The notes beneath the pieces were generated by a model. The model ran no database searches. It worked only from the letters and a program-made list of their open reading frames with translations, and was not told the origin of the DNA. Positions 1 to 9,192 of a DNA stretch of 64,000 nucleotides are shown piece by piece (within the stretch, counting starts at the first letter, position 1; each line of letters opens with the position of its first letter). The stretch lies in the NCBI GenBank assembly GCA_028708075.1, contig JAQVZS010000003.1:14980-78979 (forward strand). The letters run 5' to 3'. The DNA comes from Massilibacteroides sp. (lineage in GTDB: Bacteria > Bacteroidota > Bacteroidia > Bacteroidales > Tannerellaceae). A program made the translations under genes and the position numbers.

Positions 1-113
1 ATATCGATTATAAAGCTATTCAGGCAGGCGGGGAATTAGTCTTCGAGATGGGGAGTACCCCTTCTCCGACATTCGGCGTAGCGCCTGAAAATCGTCCGCA
101 GACGATACAATAA
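1..113 (+). CDS. C-terminal end of a GH92-type alpha-mannosidase (partial)
   Basis: Only the last 36 codons lie in the window, reading in frame from base 3 to a TAA at 111-113. They contain GGELVFEMGSTPSPTFG, which resembles the conserved C-terminal end of glycoside hydrolase family 92 exo-alpha-mannosidases, a family usually secreted or periplasmic and common in Bacteroidota glycan-use loci. The gene starts outside the window, so signal peptide and catalytic residues cannot be checked. A very strong hairpin terminator follows within 6 bases, which fits the end of a transcription unit. The family call rests on one short motif. Confidence 0.6.
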   Translation, partial: IDYKAIQAGGELVFEMGSTPSPTFGVAPENRPQTIQ

Positions 114-118
114 GCGTC

Positions 119-182
119 CGTTTTTTAGTCTAATAAAAAGAGCTGCCGATTCCGGCAGCTCTTTTTATTAGACTAAAAAACG
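119..182. terminator. 30-bp perfect hairpin, probable bidirectional terminator
   Basis: Two perfectly complementary 30-base arms (119-148 and 153-182) flank a 4-base loop. The GC-rich core AGCTGCCG/CGGCAGCT lies inside A/T-rich outer arms, so a run of Ts follows the core on either strand. It sits 6 bases after the stop of the partial mannosidase gene and should terminate that transcript. The outer arms are longer than an ordinary terminator needs. Confidence 0.85.
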
Positions 183-959
183 TGAAAGCACTTAAATACA
201 TTTAATGGTTTTATTTTAGTAATTATGGAAACACAAGTAAAAGCCCAAACAATAAATAATGTATTAAAGACTAAAATTTTCACTGGTTTTGAAAGACGAA
301 TATGTGCCGATAAATTAAATAATGCAGGTTTAGCCGATTCATTCTCCAAGACTCGGGTTGCACTGGAAAATCGCTGCACATCCCGACCCCTCTGTATTCA
401 GAACCCGACCGATTTTGGATTCCGACGGAAACGATTGATTGGGTTAAAAAGCAATTAAGCCCCCAATTTGGGGTAATTCGGGTTCAATAGGTGTTTTATG
501 TATTACAATCCAGCAATGAAGATTTATATGATTGGTGGTTTTCATAAAATAAATTATCAGGTACAGCCAATACTTTATATTTTTAATATCATGAGAAAAA
601 TGAATAAAGAACTCAAAAAATCAGCAAAGAAAAAAGAACACTTGACATAAAAAGACTTAAGTGATCGGATTGTTTGATGAAGCAGGTGTGGGGGAAAATA
701 TGGAAGGGAGATAAAACAATTAAAGGCTGTCTCCCGACAACCCCTAACCAACTTTGTTAACCTTAAATCTAATACTATTATGAAAAAACCACGATGCAAA
801 TATCGTACGGTTTTTATACTTGACATAAAATATCCCGTTAAATAATGTTTTATAACATGTAATAAATTATAAATACGACCGAAAATAGATTATTCCTTTT
901 TTTATGATATCACTCATCAGTCACCGCGTAAAAACAACTTTGAATAATCCGTATGTCAA
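183..959. other. 777-base gene-poor stretch
   Basis: No reading frame here looks like a convincing gene. A 50-codon frame at 498-650 (+) ends in a lysine-rich tail, and a 77-codon frame at 225-458 (+) has no recognisable motif. The 3' part (about 721-845) resembles the leader and first codons of a susC-type gene and is listed separately. The stretch lies between a mannosidase end and an unrelated minus-strand operon, so it may be the scar of a deleted polysaccharide-utilisation segment. Confidence 0.5.
780..845 (+). pseudogene. Possible decayed start of a SusC-family gene
   Basis: A leader rich in AACCTTAAATCTAATA runs directly into ATG at 780 and a 21-codon frame beginning MKKPRCKYRTVFIL. 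In Bacteroidota many susC genes start after just such a leader with a Lys/Arg-rich Met-Lys-Lys signal peptide. Here the frame stops at 843-845 before any hydrophobic core is complete, and no SusC plug or barrel follows. I read it as the stump left when the rest of the gene was deleted. A chance match of an AT-rich leader is the alternative. Confidence 0.3.
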
Positions 960-1394
960 TTAGCAGGTCATCAAATGCTCTAAGTCGCTCGATGAAATAT
1001 AATCGAGGCGGTATTTGCGGATGACTTCATACGCTTCGACCGATTTGTTCGTGCGCAGGATAAGAATAGATTTTCCGTTGACTGAAAAGCAGTACATATA
1101 TTCAATACTGATTCCTGCTTTCGTGAAATTCTCTAAAGCCCGGGCGAAACTGCCGGCACATCCGTCCGTCACAATTCCCAACACTTCCGTTTTGCTGACT
1201 GTGACATTGTTCTCTTTCAGCAGGGCGAAGGCTTTGTCTGGATCGGAAACAATCATTCGTAAAATTCCGTATTCCGAAGTGTCGGCTACTGCAGCTGCGA
1301 TTATGCCGATATGGGCTTCGGAGAGTATGTCTAATACTTTACTTAGTTTTCCACATTTATTTTCCAGAAAAATAGATAACTGATGAATTGTCAT
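960..1394 (-). CDS. Tandem ACT-domain protein
   Basis: This 144-residue protein has two ACT-like halves (about residues 4-70 and 72-140), with the typical opening IFLENKCGKLSKVLDILSEA in the first. ACT domains bind amino acids or similar small ligands and usually regulate the enzymes they accompany. No catalytic domain is attached. It lies 25 bases downstream of the phenylacetate-CoA ligase gene on the same strand. That pairing is common in Bacteroidota and archaea and suggests it senses an aromatic amino acid or arylacetate for the ligase. The ligand is inferred from context only. Confidence 0.8.
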   Translation of the reverse strand: MTIHQLSIFLENKCGKLSKVLDILSEAHIGIIAAAVADTSEYGILRMIVSDPDKAFALLKENNVTVSKTEVLGIVTDGCAGSFARALENFTKAGISIEYMYCFSVNGKSILILRTNKSVEAYEVIRKYRLDYISSSDLEHLMTC

Positions 1395-1419
1395 GGCCGT
1401 ATTATTAGAAAATGAAACT

Positions 1420-2712
1420 TTAACTGAATTTTCGCAAGTCTTTTACACGTACAGCTTTACCCTCCTGTATAGGCAGTGAGCCACGTCCGACTAATTTCAC
1501 TTTGGGCGTAAGCAATAGTTCGTCTTTCAGTTGGCGGGTGACTTCCTTGCTTAACCTTTGCAATTGGCTGTAATCATCGGTGAATAAGTCGCTTAATTCC
1601 ACTTCTACCTGCATTTCGTCGTTTTCTATGGTGATTAAATAATTGCTTCCCAGTTCCTTGAACTTCATTAAGATCGTTTCGATTTGGATGGGGAAAATAT
1701 TGACCCCCTTGAGGATGATCATATCGTCGCTTCTTCCCTTAAGGCGAGCGATTCGTTTATGTGTACGTCCGCACGGACAATCCCCTGGAATAAGGTGAGT
1801 AAGGTCACGTGTGCGGTAGCGCAAGAGCGGCATGGCTTCCCTGTTGATCGTGGTGAGTACCAACTCGCCTACCTGACCGTCCGGAACTGGTTCTAATGTG
1901 ATTGGGTCGATGATTTCAACAATGACGTAATCTTCCCAGATGTGCAGCCCGTTTTGTTCCTTACATTCGAAAGCGACGCCTGGTCCGTTCATCTCCGACA
2001 TGCCAAAACAATTGTAGGCTTTTGCTCCGAGCAGCTCTTCTATGCGGAGGCGCTGTTCTTCCGAATGCGGTTCAGCGCCGATGCAGATCGTATGCAGGTG
2101 GGTATCTTTTCGCGGGTCGATTCCCGATTCGTACATTACTTCCGCTAAATGGGTCGCATAGCTGGGGATGATGTGAAGGCAGGTGGTTCCGAAATCTTTG
2201 ATAAATTTGATTTGTCTTTTGGTATTGCCTGCAGCGGCTGGAACCGTCAGCGCTCCCAATTTCTCGGCGCCGTATTGAAAGCCCAATCCTCCGGTAAACA
2301 TACCGTATCCGGATGTGTTCTGAAAAATATCCGTGTCTCGCAATCCCACCATATAGAGACAACGCGCCACTTGATTTGCCCATTCGTCGATATCCTTTGC
2401 TGAGTGCAGGATGACGGTCGGATTGCCGGTCGTTCCGCTGGATGAATGGAGCCGTACGCATTTTTGAAGCGGGACAGCCGCTAGTCCGAACGGATAATGG
2501 TTCCGCAAATCTTCTTTTGTCGTAAATGGGATCTTTTTCAAATCGTCCAATGAACGAATTGTTTCAGGTATGATTGCGTGCTCCTGAAAAACTTTAGTAT
2601 AAAAAGTTGAATGATTTGCTCTTTCAAGCGTCTCTTTTAAACGATGTAACTGTAGTTTTTCCAAATCAGCACGGTTCATCGTCTCCAGTTCTTCCTGCCA
2701 ATAAGTCATCAT
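1420..2712 (-). CDS. paaK: Phenylacetate-CoA ligase family (AMP-forming)
   Basis: 430 residues, the normal length for PaaK-type ligases, which activate phenylacetate or other arylacetates with ATP and CoA. The ATP-binding loop SSGTTGNPT is at residues 91-99, and a second adenylate-forming motif (CFGMSEMNGPG) and a YRTRDLT-type motif follow. There is no signal peptide, so the enzyme is cytoplasmic. It is the first gene of a two-gene minus-strand operon with the ACT protein. In anaerobes such ligases often work with indolepyruvate:ferredoxin oxidoreductase in aromatic amino-acid metabolism, but no such oxidoreductase gene is in this window, so phenylacetate versus indoleacetate cannot be decided. 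Confidence 0.85.
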   Translation of the reverse strand: MMTYWQEELETMNRADLEKLQLHRLKETLERANHSTFYTKVFQEHAIIPETIRSLDDLKKIPFTTKEDLRNHYPFGLAAVPLQKCVRLHSSSGTTGNPTVILHSAKDIDEWANQVARCLYMVGLRDTDIFQNTSGYGMFTGGLGFQYGAEKLGALTVPAAAGNTKRQIKFIKDFGTTCLHIIPSYATHLAEVMYESGIDPRKDTHLHTICIGAEPHSEEQRLRIEELLGAKAYNCFGMSEMNGPGVAFECKEQNGLHIWEDYVIVEIIDPITLEPVPDGQVGELVLTTINREAMPLLRYRTRDLTHLIPGDCPCGRTHKRIARLKGRSDDMIILKGVNIFPIQIETILMKFKELGSNYLITIENDEMQVEVELSDLFTDDYSQLQRLSKEVTRQLKDELLLTPKVKLVGRGSLPIQEGKAVRVKDLRKFS

Positions 2713-2839
2713 ATTTTCGTTTTCAAAGTGTTAGATTTCTATAAATAGACAACAAATGTATCTTATTTTTTATAAGGAACCTTTTCTCTTTTCAAAATAA
2801 TGAATAATAAGCTGTTTTACTTATTCCAGGATTCTGGAA

Positions 2840-2869
2840 TTGGATAGTGAAAGGAAAGCATTATCTTTG
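2840..2869 (+). promoter_or_regulatory. Bacteroidota-type promoter for HTCS regulator 1
   Basis: A TATCTTTG box (2862-2869) matches the TAnnTTTG -7 consensus of Bacteroidota. TTGG at 2840-2843 is an imperfect -33 element with an 18-base spacer. The box ends 23 bases before the ATG of the HTCS gene. Confidence 0.45.
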
Positions 2870-2892
2870 CTATAACCATATGAGGACAAACC

Positions 2893-5800
2893 ATGATGCA
2901 CTTACGCTTATTCTTTTGTATTCTCTTTTGCTGGTTAGAAGCGCTTTTCTCGCTTTATGCCCTGGAAACGGATGCGTATAAATTTAATCGGATAGATGTG
3001 GAAAAGGGACTTTCTAACAATGAGGTACGCTCTATTTTCAAAGACCGTTCCGGGTTTGTCTGGTTTGGGACTCCTTCCGGACTAAACCGTTATGATGGTT
3101 ATGAAATAATTTCCGTGAAACAAAATTTGAATAAGATGGAAGACCTTTCTTCTAATAACGATATTTGGCGGATTCAGGAAGATTTGGAAGGTAAGCTTTG
3201 GCTGACGACACGTGCAGGCTATACTGTTTATGACCCCGAACAGGAAGATTTTGTTGCTTCGACTTCTGAACTTTTCAAGAAATATGCCGGTACGGATGAT
3301 TTTTGGAGTGTGTATATCGACGAAGGAAAGAACTTTTGGTTTGTCACTTGGAAAGATGTTCGTCTTTACGACATAAAATCCGGAACATTGAAAGTTTTTG
3401 AACAAGGAGGTGCCGATGCGTTAAGCCGCGGTTTGCTGGTAGATATTAAACAAGGGAAAAATCGGTATTGGTTTTTATTTGATAATGGTATTTTGGAATG
3501 TATGGACGCACAGACGCACAAAGTGATTCGTCGCGATTCCACGGTACGGGAGATGAGCCGGATCCGAAATGAACGAGATATGCATCTCTTTGTCGATTCT
3601 GCCGGTGATGTGTGGGTCTATGGTATCGGCTCGCATTTCGGTTTGGCCTACTATAATGCGTCTCATTTCGCATGGTCGGTTTATTCGAGTTCGGCTTTAC
3701 CGCCGTTCCGGATCACCAATGATATTATCACTGCCGTGGAAGAAGACAACAAGGGTAATATTTGGGTGGGGACCGATCACGGGGGAGTGAATCTGATTCA
3801 TAAAAAGAATGGACAAATTACAGTGATCAAAAATAATGAACAAGATCCGTTAAGCCTTGCACAAAATACCATCAAAAGTATTTATAAGGACGATACCGGG
3901 ATCATATGGCTGGGAACGTACAAAAAAGGCGTTTGTTATTATCACGAAAGTATATACAAGTTCAAGTCGTTGGTTTCTACTTCTCGAATGCCTTATCATG
4001 ACGTTAACTGTTTTTATGAAACGAGAGAAGGCAATCTTTGGATTGGAACGAATGGTGGCGGATTGATGTATTTGGATCGGGAAGAGGGGAAATATACGCT
4101 TTACAAACACGATCCCTCTAATCCGAATTCGCCTGCCGGAGATGTGATTGTCAGCATGGAGAAGGATAAAGAGGGACGACTTTGGGTCGGTTATTATTTG
4201 GAAGGATTGGATTGTTATGACGGACGGACCTTTACGCACTACGACTTTGATCCGGACGATCCGGAGAGTCTGACAGACAATAATGCTTGGGTTTTGCGTA
4301 ACGACCGTGCGGGAAATCTCTGGGTGGGAACCTTGCGTGGGGGGGTTATGGTGTTGGATGTTTCTACCGGCGAAATCGTGAAGCATTTCGATACGAGCGG
4401 CTCGGTCTATGCCTTGGTCGAAAGTAAGTCGGGCGTTATGCTGGTCGGTGCCCAAAGCGGATTGTATCTCTACAATGTGGCGACCGATCGGCTCGAATTG
4501 TTTGAGCCGGATATCTTTTTAAAGATGCAGTTGAGCCGGAACGATATTAACTATATGAGTGAAGACAGTCGCGGATTGCTTTGGATCGGTACCCGTAACG
4601 GCTTGTTTATTTATAATCCGTATACACGTGAAGTCAGTACCTATACACAAAAGAACGGTCTTTCTTCTGATATGGTACAGAGCATTCTGGAGGATGCCGA
4701 TAATAATATGTGGATTGCCACCAATAAAGGATTGACCTGCGTGAAGGTTTCTACAAATTTTGAAACGCCCGGTTATTTTTTCAACTTAATCAGTTACGAC
4801 AGTTCGGAAGGATTGCAGGGAGAACAGTTCAATTACAACGCGGCCTACATGACCTCCCATTCGGAATTAATTTTTGGCGGCTCTTCTGGCTTTAACCTGT
4901 TTATGCCGTCTCAGATTAGTTATAATAATAATGCGCCGAAAGTAGTGCTTACTGATTTTCAGATATATAATAAAAGCATCAAGCCGAATGAGAAATATAA
5001 CGGTCGGGTATTGCTGGAAAAGAGTATTGGTTTGACGAATAAGATTAAATTAAAATATTCGGACAATTATTTTTCGTTAACTTTTGCTGCTTTAGACTAT
5101 TGCATGCCCAATAAGTCCCGGTATTTTTATAAACTCGAAGGGTTTAATGATCAGTGGTTAGAAGCCGACCGCAACGGACGAAAGGCTACCTATACTAATT
5201 TAAACCCCGGTACTTATTTGTTTAGTTTGAAGGCTGTGAACAACGACGGGATAGAGAGTGTTGAACCTGTTCTGTTGAAAATTGTCGTAACACCTCCTTT
5301 TTGGAATACGGTAGGAGCTTGGATTATTTACTTGTTTCTTATAACGGCTATTATCTTATGGTATCGTAGACGGATGACTCTAAGAGCGGAGAAAAAGTTG
5401 ATTTATACACAGGAAAAATTGAAAATGAACCAACAATTGGAGATGGACGAAATGAAACTGCGTTTTTTTACAAATATCAGTCACGAATTTCGAACGCCAT
5501 TGACGCTGATTTTGACACCGCTGGAAGAATTGCTGAAAAAAGAAAAAGAAACGGAGAAGATAAACTTGCTGGAAGTGATCGACAGGAATGCCCGTAAATT
5601 GTTGGGATTGGTCAATCAGTTGTTGGACTTTCGTAAATTAGACGTTAACGCGCATAAACTACAGCAGTCGCATGGCGATATTGTTCTTTTCATTCGTGAG
5701 CAGACTTTTTTATTTAGCGAGGCGATGCGTAAAAAGCAAATTGATTTTACTTTTTATTCGCAAGTTCCTTCCCTTTTTATGTGGTTTGACGCCGATAAAA

Positions 5801-6975
5801 TCGGGAAGGTGATGGTCAATCTTCTTTCGAATGCCAACAAATTTACGTCTGAAGGGGGACATGTTGCTGTGAATGTTCGGATCACTCCGGAAAATAAACT
5901 GGCCGTTTCGGTGACGGATGATGGCATAGGAATTCCTGAAAAAGAGTTGACCAAGATTTTCGAACGTTTTTACCAAGTGTCTTATTCGGATAAAGAAAGT
6001 TTTCAGGGTAGTGGAATTGGGTTGCATATTGCAAAAGAGTTTGTGGAATTGCATGACGGAAAGATTCTTGCAAGCCGACTTCCGGATAAGGGCAGTTGTT
6101 TTGAATTTATTTTACCTGTTGTTTATGAAAAAAAAGAATTGCCGGCCGATTCCTCTTCTTTTGACAGACAGGAGGATAAGGTGGAAGATGTTGTGTTTGA
6201 GATTCCAAGCGAAAATGAATCGCCTAAATTGTTGATTACAGAAGACAATGTCGATCTGTGCTCTTTCCTGGCAGATCAGTTTAAGAATGAATACACCGTG
6301 TTGCAGGCGGCTGACGGGAAAGAAGGGCTTGAAATTGCTTTCCGTGAAATTCCGGAAATAATTCTTTCGGATGTGATGATGCCCGAAGTGGATGGAATTC
6401 GTTTGTGCCAGACGCTAAAAGCAGATATTCGCACGTCGCATATTCCGTTAATCTTACTGACCGCTAAGAGTGGGGAAGAAAGTAAGCTGGAGGGGTTGAT
6501 GGCCGGAGCTGACGACTACATCACGAAGCCCTTTAATTTAGATATTTTGAAAGTGAAAATACGGAATATCGTGGAGGCTCGTAAACGGGGACAAAATGAA
6601 TTCCGTCAACAGATTAAAATAGAACCTTCGAAAATTACTGTCAGTTCGTTGGATGAAAAACTGATTCGGAAGGCCTTGGAATATACAGAAGAACATTTGT
6701 CTGATCCGGACTATTCCGTAGAAGAGCTAAGTAGAGAGCTGGGAATGAGCCGAGTACATTTGTATAAGAAACTGTCTTCCCTCACCGGAAAAACGCCCAT
6801 TGAATTTATCCGGGTGATCCGTTTGAAACGTGCGGCTCAATTGTTGAAAGAAAGTCAACTTACGGTTTCCGAAATTGCCTATGAAGTCGGATTTAATAAT
6901 CCCAAATATTTTCGGAAATATTTCAAGGAAGAGTTTGGGATCCTGCCTTCTCAATACGGTAACCGCAACGAATGA
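2893..6975 (+). CDS. Hybrid two-component system regulator (HTCS) 1
   Basis: This 1360-residue protein fuses sensor, kinase, receiver and DNA-binding modules. An N-terminal signal/anchor (about 1-24) is followed by repeated propeller motifs of the type GxLWxGTxxGL (about 30-690), a Y_Y_Y domain (about 740-810) and a membrane segment (about 812-835). The cytoplasmic part has a HisKA box NISHEFRTPL with His864, an ATPase (N-box near 975, GSGIGLHIAKEF near 1038), a receiver with Asp1160 in SDVMMPEVDG, and an AraC-type helix-turn-helix (about 1255-1355). HTCS proteins sense periplasmic glycan fragments and switch on a neighbouring utilisation locus. No such locus is adjacent here; the flanking genes are paaK and prmA, so its target is probably elsewhere or has been lost. 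Confidence 0.93.
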   Translation: MMHLRLFFCILFCWLEALFSLYALETDAYKFNRIDVEKGLSNNEVRSIFKDRSGFVWFGTPSGLNRYDGYEIISVKQNLNKMEDLSSNNDIWRIQEDLEGKLWLTTRAGYTVYDPEQEDFVASTSELFKKYAGTDDFWSVYIDEGKNFWFVTWKDVRLYDIKSGTLKVFEQGGADALSRGLLVDIKQGKNRYWFLFDNGILECMDAQTHKVIRRDSTVREMSRIRNERDMHLFVDSAGDVWVYGIGSHFGLAYYNASHFAWSVYSSSALPPFRITNDIITAVEEDNKGNIWVGTDHGGVNLIHKKNGQITVIKNNEQDPLSLAQNTIKSIYKDDTGIIWLGTYKKGVCYYHESIYKFKSLVSTSRMPYHDVNCFYETREGNLWIGTNGGGLMYLDREEGKYTLYKHDPSNPNSPAGDVIVSMEKDKEGRLWVGYYLEGLDCYDGRTFTHYDFDPDDPESLTDNNAWVLRNDRAGNLWVGTLRGGVMVLDVSTGEIVKHFDTSGSVYALVESKSGVMLVGAQSGLYLYNVATDRLELFEPDIFLKMQLSRNDINYMSEDSRGLLWIGTRNGLFIYNPYTREVSTYTQKNGLSSDMVQSILEDADNNMWIATNKGLTCVKVSTNFETPGYFFNLISYDSSEGLQGEQFNYNAAYMTSHSELIFGGSSGFNLFMPSQISYNNNAPKVVLTDFQIYNKSIKPNEKYNGRVLLEKSIGLTNKIKLKYSDNYFSLTFAALDYCMPNKSRYFYKLEGFNDQWLEADRNGRKATYTNLNPGTYLFSLKAVNNDGIESVEPVLLKIVVTPPFWNTVGAWIIYLFLITAIILWYRRRMTLRAEKKLIYTQEKLKMNQQLEMDEMKLRFFTNISHEFRTPLTLILTPLEELLKKEKETEKINLLEVIDRNARKLLGLVNQLLDFRKLDVNAHKLQQSHGDIVLFIREQTFLFSEAMRKKQIDFTFYSQVPSLFMWFDADKIGKVMVNLLSNANKFTSEGGHVAVNVRITPENKLAVSVTDDGIGIPEKELTKIFERFYQVSYSDKESFQGSGIGLHIAKEFVELHDGKILASRLPDKGSCFEFILPVVYEKKELPADSSSFDRQEDKVEDVVFEIPSENESPKLLITEDNVDLCSFLADQFKNEYTVLQAADGKEGLEIAFREIPEIILSDVMMPEVDGIRLCQTLKADIRTSHIPLILLTAKSGEESKLEGLMAGADDYITKPFNLDILKVKIRNIVEARKRGQNEFRQQIKIEPSKITVSSLDEKLIRKALEYTEEHLSDPDYSVEELSRELGMSRVHLYKKLSSLTGKTPIEFIRVIRLKRAAQLLKESQLTVSEIAYEVGFNNPKYFRKYFKEEFGILPSQYGNRNE

Positions 6976-7006
6976 CGCTGTTTTGCTGCCTTTCGTTTTC
7001 ATTTTT

Positions 7007-7876
7007 TTAAATTCGTATACGGGATGCGCATGCGAGCAGGCACCAATGGTTCGATTCTTTTTGGTTGACCAGTTTCAAACCTTGTTTTTGGATTTCTGTT
7101 TCCAAAATCGGAACATCCTCTGTGTAGAAGCCACTCAGGTAGAGTAACCCTTCCGGGTTTAGCGCTGCCGCGTAGTTCTGCATGTTCTGCAATAAAATAT
7201 TCCGGTTGATATTGGCTAAAATTAGATCGAAATGTTCCGCAGTGCCGATTTGTTCTGCACCTCCTAATCGTACGTCGATCCCCTCAATTCCATTTAATCG
7301 CATGTTTTCTTTCGCGTTTTCGCAAGCCCATTCGTCAATATCGATAGCAACGGTTTTGCCGGAACCTAATTTCCGTGCGAGAATTGCTAATACGGCGGTT
7401 CCGCAGCCCATGTCGAGAATAGTTTTGCCGGATAAATTTGATTGCAGCAGTTCGTTGATCATTAATCGTGTTGTGTCGTGATTGCCTGTGCCGAACGCCA
7501 TTTTGGGATTGATGAGTAAGGTATGTTTAAATCCCGGTTCTTCCGCGTGAAAGGATGCTCGGATAATGCATTCTTTTTCGATACGAATCGGCTGGAAATA
7601 ATTCTTTTCCCATTCTTCGTTCCAGTCTCGGTCTTTGATGACTTCGGTTTCCTGTTTGAACATCACTCCGCTTAAAGGAAAGCAAACTAATTTGTGCTCG
7701 ATCTTTTTCGCATCATACATATTGGCCGGAATGTAGGCAGACAAGCCGTTCTCTTTTTCTTCAAAACTTTCAAATCCAATCTCTCCCAATTCGGAAGATA
7801 AAACAGCGTTGACAGTTTCTGTATTTAAACCCGAAGCTTCGAAAATATAGGTGAAGTGTAAACCGTAGTAGTCCAT
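7007..7876 (-). CDS. prmA: Ribosomal protein L11 methyltransferase
   Basis: 289 residues, the usual PrmA length. The C-terminal half is a class I SAM-dependent methyltransferase with motif I LDMGCGTAVLAI, a preceding FGTGNHDTT segment typical of PrmA, and ANINRNIL in place of the NPPY-like catalytic loop. The N-terminal part should recognise ribosomal protein L11, which PrmA trimethylates. It faces the HTCS gene tail-to-tail across 31 bases and is divergent from the DUF418 gene. It is a single-gene unit. Confidence 0.93.
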   Translation of the reverse strand: MDYYGLHFTYIFEASGLNTETVNAVLSSELGEIGFESFEEKENGLSAYIPANMYDAKKIEHKLVCFPLSGVMFKQETEVIKDRDWNEEWEKNYFQPIRIEKECIIRASFHAEEPGFKHTLLINPKMAFGTGNHDTTRLMINELLQSNLSGKTILDMGCGTAVLAILARKLGSGKTVAIDIDEWACENAKENMRLNGIEGIDVRLGGAEQIGTAEHFDLILANINRNILLQNMQNYAAALNPEGLLYLSGFYTEDVPILETEIQKQGLKLVNQKESNHWCLLACASRIRI

Positions 7877-7991
7877 TTGGATTGAATTTCTTTTTCATGT
7901 AAAAATACAACAATATTTTGTCTGTTTTTTATTTCCTTAAAAAGGAATATCTAAATTTGGACAATTTTGTTGAATAGTAAAAAAACGAGAG

Positions 7992-9167
7992 ATGGAGCAC
8001 CCGTTAAATTCCGGATCGCCGCGGATCGAAGTGGTTGATGCTTTGAGAGGTTTTGCCGTGATGGCAATCATGTTGTTACATAACATTGAACACTTTAATT
8101 TTTACAGTTTTCCGGAAGCCTCTTCCGCCTTTATGCAAGCCTTGGATAAAAGTATTTGGGACACATTATTTTTCCTTTTTGGTGGCAAGGCTTACGCGAT
8201 TTTCGCTTTACTGTTTGGTTTTAGTTTTTATATTCAGATGAATAATCAGGAGAAGAAAGGAAAAGACTTCCGGCTTCGTTTTATGTGGCGTCAGGTTTTG
8301 CTCTTCTTTATTGGATGCGTTAATGCCGCCTTTTTCCCGGGAGAAATTCTGGTACTTTATTCTTTAGTCGGGTTTGTTTTGGTTCCTTTTTGCAAACTGA
8401 AAAATAAAGTCGTTTTGGCGATTGCTATCTTTTTAATGCTTCAACCGTTGGAATGGGGTAAGTTTTTCTATGCCTTATTCAATTCCGAATATATACGTGG
8501 AGAAGAGCTGTGGCGCATACACGCGGAGAAAATGTATCCGTTCTTAGCCGGAAGCGATTTTTGGTCGATGGTGAAATCCAATCTTTGGGACGGACAGTGG
8601 TTCAGTATTTTATGGGCATGGGATTACGGACGCATTTGTCAGACTGCCTCCCTTTTTATGCTGGGAATGTTGATAGGCAGAAAAGGATTGTTTCATTCAT
8701 TAAAAGAACACGATCGTTTTTGGAAAAGTGTTTTGCTGTTCGCCTTGATTTGTTTTGTTCCGTTGTATTATATGACGAATACGATTCCCGGATTGTGGGA
8801 AAATAAAATGATGTCGGCTTCCATGAACACGATCCTTTCTTCGTTGCGGAATTTCTCTTTTATGGCAATACTGGTTGCTTCGTTTGTTTATTTATGGCAA
8901 TGGCTTCCGGTTTACAAGGTTTTATGTAAGTTGGCGTCTTACGGAAAGATGAGTTTGACGAACTATCTTACGCAGTCTATGATCGGTTCCTTTATTTATT
9001 ACGGTTACGGTTTGTCTTTGTACGACGATCTGGGTATAACGGTCAGTTTTGGTGTCGGTATTGTCTTGTTTCTGCTTCAGATTTCTTTCTGCCATTGGTG
9101 GCTCAGGCGTTACAGACAGGGCCCGTTTGAAAAGATGTGGCGTAAAGCGACCTGGGTAGGAGTCTGA
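7992..9167 (+). CDS. DUF418 (YeiB-like) multi-pass membrane protein
   Basis: 391 residues with about 8-10 hydrophobic segments. The opening EVVDALRGFAVMAIMLLHNI and the later motif KLASYGKMSLTNYLTQSM are hallmarks of the DUF418/YeiB family, which is distantly related to membrane acyltransferases. Its substrate is not established. The gene lies 25 bases before the sigma-54 regulator on the same strand, so the two are probably co-transcribed. A TAAATTTG box at 7952-7959 is a candidate -7 element. Confidence 0.82.
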   Translation: MEHPLNSGSPRIEVVDALRGFAVMAIMLLHNIEHFNFYSFPEASSAFMQALDKSIWDTLFFLFGGKAYAIFALLFGFSFYIQMNNQEKKGKDFRLRFMWRQVLLFFIGCVNAAFFPGEILVLYSLVGFVLVPFCKLKNKVVLAIAIFLMLQPLEWGKFFYALFNSEYIRGEELWRIHAEKMYPFLAGSDFWSMVKSNLWDGQWFSILWAWDYGRICQTASLFMLGMLIGRKGLFHSLKEHDRFWKSVLLFALICFVPLYYMTNTIPGLWENKMMSASMNTILSSLRNFSFMAILVASFVYLWQWLPVYKVLCKLASYGKMSLTNYLTQSMIGSFIYYGYGLSLYDDLGITVSFGVGIVLFLLQISFCHWWLRRYRQGPFEKMWRKATWVGV

Positions 9168-9192
9168 ACCGTGTTTTTTCTTATTTTTGTGG

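Noticed and set aside
225..458. 77-codon plus-strand frame in the first intergenic stretch
   Set aside because: No motif, no promoter box close by and no conserved context; it lies in a gene desert and its composition looks random.
1015..1383. 122-codon plus-strand frame
   Set aside because: Exact antisense shadow of the ACT-domain gene, which has clear family motifs.
9187..9192. TTG start for the sigma-54 regulator
   Set aside because: It adds only two residues ahead of an ATG that fits the receiver family, and the same bases form a TATTTTTG promoter-like box.
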